Positions 27,801-39,058 are shown, counted from the stretch's first letter. The stretch: 64,000 nt of DNA from Zonotrichia leucophrys gambelii (GCF_028769735.1 NC_088172.1:56699075-56763074), one strand, 5' to 3'. The notes: generated by a model from the letters alone, not told the origin. Numbers and translations: made by a program.

Positions 27801-30800
27801 TTGCCATCTTGGATTTCTCATTTTCTTCACTTGTATTCCTCTTCTAGTCTCATAATAGCTTGAGAAAAAGCCATATTTCAAAATCAAATATAAGCTTCAG
27901 GCATAGGTTGATCCTTTTGAACAGCTATTTTACTGTGGTTTGCAATTCCGTCTGGTTTTCTGTTTTCAGTGTTCACAAACTAATTAGTTACATGGAAATT
28001 AAACTTCTGCAGGATTCTATAGGGATTCAAATAAAGGCAAAAAAAATGGCAGGGGTGTGGCATGCAATATGATTTTAGATCTTCTTTCCCCTTGCTTACA
28101 TCCTTTAAAAGAAAAACAAGAGTGCATTGTTTTACTTACATTTAGTTTAATCTGAAGTATTTAAAGAGCAACATTTTTTCCAATCTGTGGTTTACAATGT
28201 ACCTAACTTACCTTACTCATACATGCAGAATTGAAGATGCTGCCACATGAAACAGTTCATTCCTCAAGCATTGCAACTACATTATTAAGATAGCAGTAAG
28301 CACATGGTTGTGAGTAGGTATGTGTGAGGTGGGATGAGAAAGGAGACAAGTGGGGCAAAAGAGAGAAAAAAAAAGACACAGACACACAGATACCCTACAA
28401 TCCCAAAGCACTACAGACTCCTTCAAGAAAAGAATGGTTCAATAATCTTTAACAACATCCAAAAAAAGCTTTTGTTTTTAAAAGTGAAGAAACTCAAGTG
28501 AGATGAAAAGAAGTGCATAAAGTTTCCCTCCAGATGCATTTCAGTCACTAATTTTCAAGACAACAAAAAGTTGCAAAATAAGAGACCACAGAACTGCAGG
28601 TCAACCTTTCCATCAAGCACATCCCAAAGAAGGGAACAGCTCTAAATTTGACACAGCTCTATCACATTGAGATTCAAGTTTCTCTCCAGCTCCAACTTTA
28701 GCTCAATAGAAGATGAATCATCAGTGAAATTTAGCTTTCTGTCCCATGATTTTCCATCATCCTCATAGAGTATGCAGATCATAGCAAGTTTTAAATGAGG
28801 ACAACCAGCCTCCTTGAACAGTTCCACTTTACTTTCATCACATACCTTGACTGACAGACTAGAATGCCATTAAGCACTGAACAATAAACTCTCTGAACAC
28901 CAACTGTGTGATGTACGTTTCTTGCAAGGAACTGGCCTTTACACACAGAGCTAGAGGGTCATGAATCCTTCTACTATCCACAATCCTTCTGACCAAAGAA
29001 ATGACTGCCAATATGTATTTTCTATAGTAAAACAATCCAATCAAACCACAGGAAAATTACAATGCAAACACAAAACCTTTTCCACATCAGCATGTCATGA
29101 TTTCTACGTTATTTCATCTAGAAGTACACCAGACATTTTATTTTGGAAACTGTAAGAAAGTTCATCATCATTTTGAAGACGACTTCTTCTAAAATCTAAT
29201 GATTTTATACCCAGAATTACACTATCAGTGTACCAACAGCAGATTTTTATTTCACACCCGAGTGAGAACTTCACACTTAGGGAACAAAAATAATGTGTCT
29301 TTTGTGCATGTTGTTTTTCCATCAATGAGTGAAAACTGACTGCAATTAGCTTTAGGATCCAAAAGCATATTAGTCCCTTTCAAGCATCAAAGTAAAAATT
29401 CACAAAAGAGTATGAACTCTGTAGTGTTCTAGTCAAAACTTCCAACAGCTGCACCCACTGAGTCACTCAAAGATCAGATCAATTGTTGTACCAAATTTAG
29501 GTATCACAACATATGGCATCTAACAATCAATGTTTCCCAAAATTGTTCAAGGGGCAATCTATTAGAAGAAAGTTTGGCTACATATCCTAGAGGTTCAAAT
29601 ATGAAGTAATTAGTTGTACCAGCAAAGCCCTTTTGTTCATCTAGAATGCCAGAAATTTTGTATGACTAAGACTACCATGGATAGGAGGGTTCTAAGCAGG
29701 ACTTTGAAGAGAACATTCCTTAGAACTTGCAAAAAACACTTAAGCACTTAACCTTGACCAAATGGTACTCAGGTACTTATTTTGTTTGTAGTATATAGAT
29801 AGTTGCATTTCAGTAGAACTGTTCATACAGTGTACAGGCCTCAACCCCATAAGTTTCTGCACATCATGCTAGACAGGTATCCATCACATAATGTGGAAAA
29901 ACCCATGCTCCAACATTTGGCTTTCAAGCACTACTATGTATAACAAACAAATGTTACTCATTCATCATTCTAGCTAAACTCTGCAGGCAGAAGCAGTTGG
30001 AAACAGCCAGACTGAAATTTTATGAAAGCCACATGTACTTTTTCATCTGGCTTCCCACAGAATAGGAAAAAATAGTATCTGTGTGTACATACTGTCTCTC
30101 CAACTTCAGTAACAGGAAAACATAGTTATGTTTACCCTCTCAATATTACAGCCAAACAATTTCTACTAAAATCAGTACAGAAGTACAACAGATATGAAAT
30201 CTGAGAAATTTAGGCCACCAGAGTTAATCTATCAATATTTGTATTAAGACAGTTCCTTATGGCCCTTTTAATTCCCAGGCAAACTCTGTGGCTCACAGCA
30301 CCTCTCTCCCAGTTAATCATCAGCTGGGCCCCAGGTTTCACTGCAGAGCTCTCCCTGTGCCTCTGCAGCCCGAGCAGTGTTTGGGAAACACTACCATCTC
30401 ACCTCTCTCTGCCACTGTGTACACCTAACTCAACTGTGATTGTATCTACCAGCAAGACCCACAGCCCCTGCCAAAGCAGAGAACAAAAATTGATTGAACA
30501 AGGCACAGAGATCTACAGAATTGCTTAAAAAAGCTCAGTGGGAACTGATGACATTTCTCACAGAGTTAATAGACTACCAACATTTGAGATAATATGAACA
30601 AAAACATAAGCCAAAACACAAAATAAAGTATATAACATGATTTAGTGCTCAATAACAAGAGTGAGAGGAATGGAAGAGAGATATATAAAATAACAGAAAA
30701 AACTGCCACAAGGTCACTGCTAGAAAACTGCTGGGCCCCATTTAAATGGCCATGAGAATGATCTACTGACTGTAACAGAACCTACAAATCCAGCTGCAGC

Positions 30801-33800
30801 AATACATTTACCTTTCCTTGTTCCACTTTTATAGAACAAGTGTATATGACACACACTACCATCTGCTGGAAAAAGTGCTGAACTGATCCATTAACAGAGA
30901 AGGCAGCTTTTGGGATTTTGTTGTGAGAACCTCTTTACCATCATGCTTACCTGAGGCAGATGCAAAACAACCTGGGATGTGTGGAGACCATATAGTGCTG
31001 TAAATGACTGCTTCATGGCCTTTAAAAGTGCATAATGACTTCCCCACAGCTGGATCCCACTGAATAAAGGAAAAAAGAAGACTGCTGAGATATACATTCA
31101 GTAAGAAATGAAAGGTCTCACACATTGAAAAAATCCCAGCTTCATACATACAGAAAGGATTAGATGAATGTTTTTTAAAAAAGGTATTTGTAAGTTTAAA
31201 CTGGTATCATCTCAGAGTATAAACAACCTCTCAATTAAAGCAGAATTTCAGCTGCAGAGTAAAAATAAACAGGAAAAGAGAGTCCATGTTGTTTCTTAAC
31301 ACAAAGGACTACGAGATCCAAAAGAAATCACACTTTTCACCTTCAACAGAAAACCAACATACCAGCTTGGCTGTTTGATCCCATGAACCAGACACCACTA
31401 GCTGCTCTCCTCTAGTTTGGCTCCAGTCAACACTATATGCCTGTAAATGACATAAGAGTATAGTTTAGAAGGAGCATTAGAATACAAGTTTCAGGCTGTA
31501 GTTAGCCAGAATTTCACAAAATAGACTTGGATTTGCAGATTGTATTCTACTCAGCTGAAGTACAGCAAAACCTCCCAACAATGCCATTTGCCTGAACAAA
31601 AATTAAATGCAGCCTCTCAGTCAGACATTAAAGGTACATACAGGCTAAGAAAAGTATCTGAAAAAGCAAAGATGGGCCAAAATGGAGGAAAAATAAAAGT
31701 TGCAACAACACCACATACATCTACCATCACTAGGAGTCTACCACTTTAAAAGACATAATTCAGACTTGATTTCTTATTGCTGATCCAATTTTATTCAAAG
31801 ATCTACAGTTTCCAATTGCTAGCCATCTCTCATTGTAAATGCCATCTCTCTTCACAGGTGACTTTGAGATTTTGACTGACTAACAATAAATGCTTTTTTA
31901 TTATATTTTTTATTATATCTAGCTCTCCTAAGAAATATATGTCATAAAATACTCCTGGTTACCATCTTTTCTAGGTTCTATGGCACTCTTTTTTGATCAT
32001 CTAAATCCTCAAACAAGTAAAATAAGATAAATTTAAAACTCACTTTCCCTCATAACTACCCATTTCAGCTATTAAGAAATTACTTTCCACTGTGTAGTTG
32101 AAATAAGCTCCCTCTTCCCTGACAGCATATTCTAATGCTGGCCCCTGCTTTGACAGAAGATACCTTACCTCCACCCTTCACTGCTGATTTTTCAGCTCTG
32201 CTGCCTCACAAAAACAAATGCACTAAGGTAGTTCTTCAAATTATTTAAAATCCTCAGGTGTCAAGTACATGTACAACTTCATTCTTCAAATTCACATCTT
32301 TACTTGATGGAAGGTGCATTCTGTTTTGTCTGGTTTTACCTCACACCAAAGTGATTCAATAAGCTGCACTGGGGCACGAACCATTTCAGTGTAAGGTGGA
32401 TAAATATTAAATAAAACAGTTCATCCACTTCACTTCCTGACCCAATCAGAGCTCCCAGGACACTTCTCAGAAATGTGGTCACTACCTACGAGTAGTAGGT
32501 GGCACTGCCCTCAACAGCTGCCCTCTCTAACTACCAAGGATCTGTACTCCACCTGGGATAATCTAGTTCTGGCACAGCACTGGAGTCAACTGTAAGTCAA
32601 CAAATGCTGGGTTTGTCTTGGATAGATGGAATTGTGCATTTAATAACAGCAACCCTGTTTTGAAGGTGAAAGTGCTTGGATCTGTGTCACCAGATTACAA
32701 AAGCAGAGTAGCTGAAAGGGAAAGAAATCCAGCAACTGTCTGGAAGTCTTCTATGGAAAGCATCCTGTGTGAGAATGGAAATTGAGGCAATATTTAGCTA
32801 TTTCTGAGCATTTTCTTTTTTGAGAAATATTTCAGTCTATGCTAACTTAGATGAACTGGTTTTCATCTATTTGTTTATCTTCCAGAAGTTGAACACTGCT
32901 CAGAGAAAAATAAGCTATTTTATCTGCAGCTCTCCTTTTTTATTTGACAAAGTCCTACTTTCCATATACTGAAAGCCAAACTGCTCTAGAACCCTTTTGT
33001 ACTGAACTCCCTCACATTGAGCTTACAGCTCAAATGTACAAGACACTGGGACAGTACTTAACAAAAGCCATATAACCAACTGAGAGGTAATTATTTCGGG
33101 TTTTTTTACCAACTATACTCTTGACTTTTCTACTTTTGTTAGCTAACTAATTATACTACAGTTCATTAAAACATGCTCCTTTCCCCTCTAACTCTTCCAC
33201 TAAAATGGTAACAAGGGAAACACATCAGTACCTCTCCATAGATTCTAAGAACAGAAGACATGACAGTTCTCCAAACTGGCTCCCAAGCTGCTCACAAATA
33301 TTCCTCTCTTTGCCTTTGAATCTGTGTGATGGCCTGAGCTCAACTCCTAAGCTGCTGCTGCTTGGAAATGCCCCTAACTGTATCACTACACAGTGTGCCT
33401 CTTTCACACAGCAGCTCAGTAAGTATTTGGTTCTCATATTCATATTCAAGATTTTCCAGAGAGAAACAGATCTTTGGGAAACACCCACCTGTGTCACACA
33501 ATCCACGTGGCTGGCATTCAATACATGGTATGTGGGATGTATCAGATCTGCTGCAGGGATAAGGCAAAGCACACCCAGGGCTCCCAGCTCCCTCCCAAGC
33601 TATCAGCAGGAAGATCTGCAGAGCAGGTGCTGTGACACAGGCCTGGGCACATATGGCACACAGGGCTGGCCCCGCTCAGCGCTCTGCAGCTGCAGCAGAG
33701 GCAGCAGCACCTGGGCAAACTCTGCTTCGGGCAAGAATTACCAACAGAACAGACACAGGCTCAGGAAAAACAAGAGATCCTGTCCATTTGGCATGTGACA

Positions 33801-36800
33801 GGTCTAGCTAATAGGGAGAGGATGAAAAGAAGACAGTGTGAATAACCCAGTAAGGTTCACTTCTACTCCCCTTTCTTTCTCATGCCATCCTCCAACATAA
33901 ACGTAAAGACACTTCAATAGAAGCTGTGTTGAGCAACTGGGAAAGACTAGCAACACAGCATAAACCTTAGCTGTTAATCTTTTAGTGCTTTATCTTCAAT
34001 CGTAAAATAAATGAACCCTAGCTTATTCCTAAACAGCAGCAAGAAATGCCTCTGGCAAGATGAAAAAATGAAGGAAAAAAAGATGTAAAAACATAAAAAA
34101 TAGCTTAAAATAAATGTTCAGGTTCACTTTACAAGACAAATTTAATTCAAGCATTCTATTAGCTCACAATCCAGTGAGATTTCACCAAAACCAAAGTAAA
34201 TCAGACTAATTTATTCATAAAATTCAGCAATTGGCTAGTGCTGGAATAAAACTCATCATCCTTTGATAATGCAAATTCACTTTTAAATTAAAAATGCACA
34301 TTCTTTTTGAGAAGGAACAATGATCTCATTTAGAAAAAAAAAGAAACAGATCCCTGTCAATCATGCATTAGAAATAATATAAAATGCCATGACAAAACTG
34401 CTATTAAAAATGTCAGATAGGGATTAAGGATTAGGAAGGTAGTGAGAACACTGTCTGCGCTAGTGTTTGCCAGAAATTGCTAGGTAAATTCCTTCTGAAA
34501 TCTATCCTCTTAACACAAGTTCATAAAGAATCAATACAAACCTTTCATATCTCACAATAAACTCTCACTCAGCCCATGTTTCCTATTCTTTCTGACCACA
34601 GTTGAATATGCCCACCTCTCATGCTACCAGCTCAGCTAAGACATAGACACAAATGTTTATTTCACAAACAACAGATGGTGTAACAGAACCAAATAAACTT
34701 ACTGACGCAATTTCAATGAGAAAATGGCAGAAACAAACAAAAAAAATTTTGGTACTATGCTTCACCTACATCTTTCTGTAACTACTATCAGCCTTTGAAT
34801 ATTATCAAAATCCTGATCACAACTAGAAACTCCTCTCTCAAAATTCTCACTTTATACAGTAAGTGTATTAAACCAAAGTAGAAAAACTGCAAAGAAGTAA
34901 GCTACAGAAGATGGGCTCTTGTATAACTACAGTCACTCAGCTTTTAGCCTAGTGCTTCATATCTGAAAAAATCCTGAAGTTTTTGGGAATGAAATTGAAT
35001 TCACTCAATCAGTTTTTTGACTGCATATCTACTAGATTATTTTATTAAGATCGATGTGCTTTAGATAAAGTATCAGTAAAGTCAGTAAAATCCAAGCTGA
35101 AACTCATTGCATCTTAAGTTCAAAGACTTAACAGAAGTGAGTGGAGGGTCAGAAGGAAAGCTTTAATAAAAAGGGAAGAAAAATCACTTTAGGGAAGATA
35201 TATGTAGTACAGAATAAATAACCTTAAAACTATTCAAATGTATTTATGAACCTGAATATAATATTCTTCTCTACCCATACACCACTGCACAAAGAGACTG
35301 AGATTTTAAGAAAATCAAATGTAACAGTATCAAACCAAGGCTAAAAAAACATACACACTGGCCCAACATTTGACTGCTGTTATTTGAGTAGGATCTCACA
35401 GATGCTAGGAGGGAAAAGAATAAGCAGACCTGAGTGCAACCCCCTTGCTAAGGATGTGCATAATGTGTATCATTCCACAACCTCAAGAATAAGACTGATA
35501 TATCAGCTGTCTGATTTAGACCTAGCTAATAAGGCTCTCTAAAAATCACAGCGTAACTGCAGTAATTTCATACATCACAATGATTACTTAGGCTGTAAGG
35601 AATTACAAATGCTATTTTCTGAATATATTAGATTTGTGTAATCAAGCAGCACCTACTACAGTGTATGAACATGCAGAAGAATATGTACATCCACTTTATA
35701 TTCAAATTATTAATTCAAACCACAGGCTCAAAAAAGTTAGAAAATAACAAGCTGCTTTTGATTATAAGACTACAAATAAATATTATAATTATTCAAACAT
35801 AAGAGCATCCATTACATTTTTTAAGTTTGCCTGATTTACCTCCAGAGTGTGCTCCTTATAGACTTGCAGTGGACCTTTGGTTTTAGCCATATCCCAAATT
35901 TGCAGAGATCCATCTCCACTACAAGTGATCAACATGTTTTCATTGTTCTCACTCCAGGTCACATCAAACAGGCCATCATTCCAGTCAAAACTAAATTGGA
36001 AAAATGAAGATATTTGTCTGTGAGAAAGCATGACATAAAACATGGACTAGTTCTGTGCAAAGAAAGTCTTTAAATTGCCTTTTTTACCATTCTAAACAGC
36101 ATTTTCACATATTTGAGTTTCAAGTGAACTTCCTATTAATTTACTTGTTTGAATGTCAATTTCTACAACCCTATGCCAGAACAGATTGATTAACTTAAAG
36201 CATAAATGAGCCAAGGATATTCCACAGACAAAGAAGGAACTCTGATTCCAGTCTAAAACTTGCCACACAAACAGAGTACAACATGACTCAGTCTGATTTA
36301 TGGTTTCTCCGGAATGCAAGAGGCAGTTTGTTTCTAGCAAACTGTGATAAAGAAAGAAATAAAACTGTGTTGGGAGAGCCTTATCCAATTCACACCACTA
36401 TGAATCTGAGTCACAATGAAAACCCAAAAGAAACTCAGTCATGAATTTACTGAAGAACTCTACACTCCCTATAAAATGCTTCCAACACACCTACAATTGA
36501 CCATATGGTATCTGATGCCATACATTAGTTACTCTGCAACAGCTACCAATTACTGCAATATTATCTGATGAGAAAAAAGAATTTCTTTACCCCCTTTTCA
36601 CTGAAGCTTTAGCTAAGCTCAGGTCAAATTTGATGGCACTCTGCAGTAATGATCAGGTGCACATGGAACACTTTGATAAACAACAGTTTTTTTTATCCCT
36701 AAAACAACAATTGTTTTGGGGAGCAATATCTCCATTGGAAATGGAGAAAGAAACAGTTAAGTCTGTGGGTCAGGACTTATGAGGACTTTCTACCACAAAA

Positions 36801-39058
36801 TAAGTGGAGTCCCTGAAAACAGAAATGAACTGTACTAAACCAGAGTACTTGCCAGAAGTAACAGTGTGTTGAACATCTTCAAAGAGTCCTGTTTTACAGT
36901 AATGAATAAGAAAAGGTTTGTCGGAATATGATCAATTATTTTTAAGCATTTCCACATCAGCCACCTTAATCTAAACAATCACTGTTTCAAGACTTTCCTT
37001 AGAACATTTTAAGTTAATAGCAGACAAGTATTAAACACCCTCCTTTCTAATCCTTCTCCCTCTTCTATCCACAACAAAATCAATCTCCTTAAAACCCCTA
37101 GAAAACTGTATCTCCTAGGAAGGACCTCCATGACTTGACGTAGCTTCCTGCTCTATTTTCAGTATAAATCAATCATACGGGCATAAATCTAGGTGTCAAG
37201 GCACTATTCCTAAAAAGGTAGAACTTATAATTTCAAGCTAGGGCAGAGAATCTGCTCTTAATTCACACTGTCAGTTTTCTACAAAATGGTTTACACTATG
37301 GAAATGGTGCAAACCAGATGATTTCCCATAACAAAATCGATGCAATGTAAACATATCTTTTGTACTGTGTGTAAATACAAATACATCAATTTCTATGTAA
37401 ATAAAAGGACTGCATTCAGTATTCAATTACTTCAGAATTGAAAAAATACTTTATATCACTAAAAATAACTAAAAATATTTCAATTGTGCCTGGTACTCAC
37501 AAGTACAAAGTAAGGTTTTATCTTACAAAAATAAAAGATACACCTGTATTACCTCCTGAGCAGAACAATCCCAGTTTCGTTTTGTTCCAGCACTGCCAGA
37601 GTTCCACAACCTAAACCAGTAAAACAAAACAAAACATCACAACAAATTCCCCAATGCCAAAGGAAACTGGAGTGGTTCTGAAGTAGTTTCAGAGTGCAAA
37701 CACAAAGGGCATGTGAACTTTAGGAAGCCTAACAATTACTTGCATAATTAAACATCTTGCGGTCTCATGCTCTCTAAAAAAGTAATTAATTTACATCACA
37801 TTGTTCTGGTTTGATTTTGGCTTTTTGGTGGTGGGGTTTGTTTTTGGCTTTTTTGTTTTTTTGTTTTTTATTTTACTCCAGTGTATCTGTCGGTGAGGTT
37901 GAAAAAGACTTGTTTATAAAGCATAAAAGTGCATTTTCCCCATGGGCCTCACATGACAGACATACCAACAAAGAGTTCCCTTTTGTCTTTTTTGTCCCTT
38001 TTGATAGCACAGGCGACCAAACACTTTTTTCATCCCTTCCTGAATATAGTAATAAAAAACACAGCTCACCAGAAACTAAATAATTCAGTTCTGATAAAAC
38101 ACACATCGGTTCTGCTTCCTCATCTGATGGGGATATTGTTAAAGTAATTCTACACTTGGAATTTTTTTTTTAAATTAATGTTTTGGGGAGCAATATTCCA
38201 TTGGAAATGAAAAAGATGCCAGTATTGAAGAGTGCCAGATTGGCTCTTCCAAGAGACCACAGGGTCAGCAGGGCCTGCCCGGACGCTCAGGGACTCAAAC
38301 AAGAACAGCTCAAGAAGGTGCAGAATCACAGAATAAGCTGAGCTGGAAAGGACCCACTAGGATCCAGTCCATCTCCCGGCCCTGCACAGCACCATCCCAA
38401 AGAGAGCATTGTCCGAACACTTCTTGATCTTGTCCGACTTGGTGCTGTGACAGCTTCCCTGGGGGGCCTGTTCCAGTGCCCAGCCACCCTGGGGGTGAAG
38501 AACCTTTTCCTCATATTCAACCGAAACCTCCCCTGACGCAACTTCAGGCCGTTCCCTCGAGTCCTGTCACCGGAGAAAGTTATCTTCAGACATTTTATTC
38601 ACATTGTGTACCTCTTTACTGCCACATTTATTCTCGACCCTATCAAACGAGCGCTCCCCCCGAGGGCGCTGTGAGAAGCACCAGGGCAGCGGCGGGCTGG
38701 GAAGGGGCGGCTCCTGCCGGGCTGTGGAGGGCGAGGGGCAGCACCCGCGACAGCCCCGGCCCGCGGCGGGGCACAGCCGCCGTCTCACGGCAGAGCAAAC
38801 GCAGCGGAAAGGGAAGCCGTCCCCAAATGCTCTGGCGTTTGACAGACACCGTCTGTCCTTCCGCACACCCACGTTTCCAGCCTCCTCCTGCTCAGCCACG
38901 TTCCCGGTCACCCCCGCCGCGCCGCCCCCCGCACCTGCCATGCCGTAGTACTGCGCGGCGGCGCAGGCCACGCGCCCCGGGCAGTATGGCGAGAACTCCA
39001 CCGCGTACCCGTGCAGCCCGGGCAGCCGCAGGGCGCCCGCGCCCGCCGCCGTGCCCAT
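829..39058 (-). CDS. PEX7: PEX7, peroxisomal PTS2 import receptor (spliced, 10 coding exons, complete)
   Basis: Cytosolic WD40 receptor that binds N-terminal PTS2 signals (for example on thiolase, alkylglycerone-phosphate synthase and phytanoyl-CoA hydroxylase) and delivers them with PEX5L to the peroxisomal docking complex. The join is 39058-38935, 37610-37553, 35990-35840, 31440-31363, 31059-30951, 22256-22150, 21749-21636, 18688-18633, 12317-12218, 897-829. This is 966 nt, 321 residues plus stop, against 323 in human. All introns are GT-AG and phases close exactly. WD or WD-like dipeptides fall at residues 93-94, 138-139, 181-182, 224-225 and 268-269, and the last blade is completed by exon 10, as expected for a seven-blade propeller. 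The start at 39058 aligns with the human N-terminus; an in-frame ATG at 39178 would add 40 residues. There is no frameshift or internal stop. Family and orthology are near certain; exact start is less so. Confidence 0.96.
7494..7640 (+). mobile_element. Partial retroviral LTR, 5' end (neoavian ERV family)
   Basis: Begins with TGTCATGGTTTAAT and continues through a CCAGCAAC / CTGCTCACTC / GGATGGGGAGGAGAA pattern that I recognise as the start of a common avian endogenous-retrovirus LTR. Similarity fades after about 7610-7640, so only the 5' portion is present. It is antisense to PEX7. The same family appears near full length at about 25.2-25.8 kb. No coding remnant is attached. Confidence 0.6.
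9914..10405 (-). mobile_element. CR1 LINE fragment, 3' end
   Basis: Plus strand opens with the repeated ATAGAATC unit that is the complement of the CR1 3' terminus, then GGTTTGGGCTGGAAGGGACC. The minus strand reads as a decayed end of CR1 ORF2, with a recognisable [20 protein letters not shown] stretch ending in frame decay. Strongly 5' truncated, as is usual for CR1. Same orientation as PEX7. Confidence 0.92.
11789..11826. repeat. Perfect 16-bp inverted repeat with 6-nt loop
   Basis: Arms 11789-11804 (CCTGGTTTGGCATACT) and 11811-11826 are exact reverse complements, separated by CTAAAC. Located in PEX7 intron 9 about 400 bp from exon 9. A transcript of either strand could form a 38-nt hairpin, shorter than a usual microRNA precursor. 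Confidence 0.9.
12218..12317 (-). CDS. PEX7: PEX7 coding exon 9
   Basis: Residues 266-299. [20 protein letters not shown] followed by FTCGLDLSL corresponds to human [20 protein letters not shown]. This protein has WD where human has WN. Acceptor CTATAG|ATTCTG; donor GGTCAG|GTAAGA. Confidence 0.95.
13683..13720. repeat. Two-copy 19-bp tandem repeat
   Basis: Two adjacent units sharing TAGTAATAGTGTTAG-like sequence with few differences. Looks like a simple local duplication. Confidence 0.7.
14023..14063. repeat. 10-bp inverted repeat
   Basis: TGAGAACCAT at 14023-14032 and its exact complement ATGGTTCTCA at 14054-14063, separated by 21 nt. Could be chance or a scrap of a DNA transposon terminus. 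Confidence 0.6.
17124..17156. repeat. 12-bp inverted repeat in TG-rich tract
   Basis: CACATCCATGTG (17124-17135) and CACATGGATGTG (17145-17156) are exact complements around TGTGTGGGG. They lie in a purine/pyrimidine-alternating TG-rich tract of about 17.10-17.21 kb. Confidence 0.8.
18633..18688 (-). CDS. PEX7: PEX7 coding exon 8
   Basis: A 56-nt exon, residues 248-265 plus two bases of codon 266. [18 protein letters not shown] matches human [18 protein letters not shown]. Acceptor CTTGCAG|TTTTCA; donor TGTAAG|GTACAG. Confidence 0.94.
18689..21635 (-). other. PEX7 intron 7 (2.9 kb)
   Basis: No repeat family recognised. A somewhat GC-richer patch near 20.38-20.64 kb has open frames on both strands, but no protein similarity that I can name. 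Confidence 0.8.
21636..21749 (-). CDS. PEX7: PEX7 coding exon 7
   Basis: Thirty-eight codons, residues 210-247: [19 protein letters not shown] then the [12 protein letters not shown] block, nearly identical to human. WD at 224-225. Acceptor CATCAG|AACTTG; donor GTAAAA|GTAAGT. Human has Glu where this protein has Val before LLGH. Confidence 0.95.
21750..22149 (-). other. PEX7 intron 6 (400 bp)
   Basis: Short intron between two WD40 exons. Nothing else is seen in it. Confidence 0.85.
22150..22256 (-). CDS. PEX7: PEX7 coding exon 6
   Basis: Residues 174-209. [11 protein letters not shown] (WD at 181-182) and [18 protein letters not shown] match vertebrate PEX7. Acceptor TTTCAG|GTGATC; donor GATGAG|GTATAA. 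Confidence 0.96.
24790..25010 (-). mobile_element. CR1 LINE fragment
   Basis: Plus strand shows the complement of the CR1 3' UTR/ORF2 end: ACTAGACCAGGTTGCTCA, then GGCATCCACAGCTTCTCTGG, then AATTTCTTCCTAATA. The terminal octamer repeats are missing, so both ends are truncated or eroded. Same orientation as PEX7. Confidence 0.88.
25232..25814 (-). mobile_element. Solo retroviral LTR (neoavian ERV family), near full length
   Basis: Read on the minus strand it starts with GGTTTAACCCCCATTGACAG a few bases in. It then passes through CACGCAGCCACTCAGTCACT, ACTTGGGAAGACAGGTGCCG and GGTATCCCTTTGGTCAGCTG, and ends near CAGCCAAAATCAGAA. This order matches a common neoavian LTR I know from genome sequences. 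About 580 bp. No gag, pol or env remnant is adjacent, so it is a solo LTR, in the same orientation as PEX7. Boundaries are approximate to about 15 bp. Confidence 0.82.
26113..26142. repeat. (AAATG)6 microsatellite
   Basis: Six uninterrupted copies of the pentamer AAATG in PEX7 intron 5. Confidence 0.95.
30951..31059 (-). CDS. PEX7: PEX7 coding exon 5
   Basis: Residues 138-173 plus one base of codon 174. Begins with the WD of the third propeller repeat and runs through [20 protein letters not shown] and the [11 protein letters not shown] block. Acceptor TATTCAG|TGGGAT; donor CCTCAG|GTAAGC. Confidence 0.96.
31060..31362 (-). other. PEX7 intron 4 (303 bp)
   Basis: Short intron separating the two halves of a WD40 repeat (LWD is split across it). 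Nothing else is seen. Confidence 0.85.
31363..31440 (-). CDS. PEX7: PEX7 coding exon 4
   Basis: Twenty-six codons, residues 112-137, including [20 protein letters not shown], identical to human over that block. Residue 112 is Ala where human has Val, and WDQTAKL has Ala for human Val. Acceptor TTTACAG|GCATAT; donor AAGCTG|GTATGT. The WD dipeptide that follows is supplied by exon 5. Confidence 0.95.
31441..35839 (-). other. PEX7 intron 3 (4.4 kb)
   Basis: Unique sequence apart from low-complexity runs. A plus-strand open frame of 197 codons at 33205-33798 is GC-richer than its surroundings but resembles no protein, and smaller overlapping frames run on the other strand. Confidence 0.8.
35840..35990 (-). 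CDS. PEX7: PEX7 coding exon 3
   Basis: Residues 61-111. Contains [14 protein letters not shown] and [11 protein letters not shown] (WD at 93-94), then the GPLQVYKEH strand typical of PEX7. Acceptor AATTTAG|TTTTGAC; donor CTGGAG|GTAAAT. Phase closes to 51 codons. Confidence 0.96.
35991..37552 (-). other. PEX7 intron 2 (1.6 kb)
   Basis: Unique AT-rich sequence. Contains one copy (36713-36750) of a short dispersed element that recurs in intron 1. Confidence 0.85.
36713..36750 (+). repeat. Short dispersed repeat, copy A
   Basis: Shares TTTTGGGGAGCAATAT and CCATTGGAAATG with a copy at 38180-38215. Copy A also contains a small hairpin, CTCCATT-GGA-AATGGAG (36730-36746). Family unknown. Confidence 0.75.
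37553..37610 (-). CDS. PEX7: PEX7 coding exon 2
   Basis: A 58-nt exon, residues 42-60 plus two bases of codon 61. It translates as [19 protein letters not shown], parallel to human GCGTLLILDPDEAGLRLFR. Acceptor is TTTAG|GTTGTGG with a T-rich tract; donor is GGAG|GTAATA. Too short to stand out by ORF length; found by codon phase and similarity. Confidence 0.92.
38180..38215 (+). repeat. Short dispersed repeat, copy B
   Basis: Second copy of the element at 36713-36750, same orientation, about 1.47 kb away across PEX7 exon 2. It has a short deletion that breaks the copy A hairpin. Confidence 0.75.
38322..38575 (-). mobile_element. CR1 LINE fragment in PEX7 intron 1
   Basis: Plus strand begins CAGAATCACAGAATAAGCTG, then GAGCTGGAAAGGACCCACTA, with the later TTCCAGTGCCCAGCCACCCT, all complements of a CR1 3' end. 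Relatively GC-rich, and it abuts the CpG island about 360 bp from exon 1. Same orientation as PEX7. Confidence 0.9.
38935..39058 (-). CDS. PEX7: PEX7 coding exon 1
   Basis: Encodes residues 1-41 plus the first base of codon 42. The motif [10 protein letters not shown] and the following PGR-ACA-AQ-YG match the opening blade of vertebrate PEX7 (human HGYAAEFSPY). Donor is GCAG|GTGCGG. It is GC-rich and sits in the promoter CpG island. Confidence 0.93.

Larger units (their letters stand above)
22257..30950 (-). other. PEX7 intron 5 (8.7 kb)
   Basis: Holds a CR1 fragment (about 24790-25010), a nearly full-length solo LTR (about 25232-25814), a pentanucleotide microsatellite (26113-26142), a TTA repeat near 22565 and T/G-rich low complexity near 23720-23760. 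The remainder is unique AT-rich sequence. Confidence 0.85.
37611..38934 (-). other. PEX7 intron 1 (1.3 kb)
   Basis: Contains T/G low complexity (37801-37880), the second copy of a short dispersed element (38180-38215), a CR1 fragment (38322-38575), and at its start (38.6-38.93 kb) the downstream part of the CpG island. Confidence 0.85.

Noticed and set aside
33205..33798. 197-codon plus-strand frame in PEX7 intron 3
   Set aside because: No domain or composition signature; other frames overlap on the opposite strand; treated as chance.
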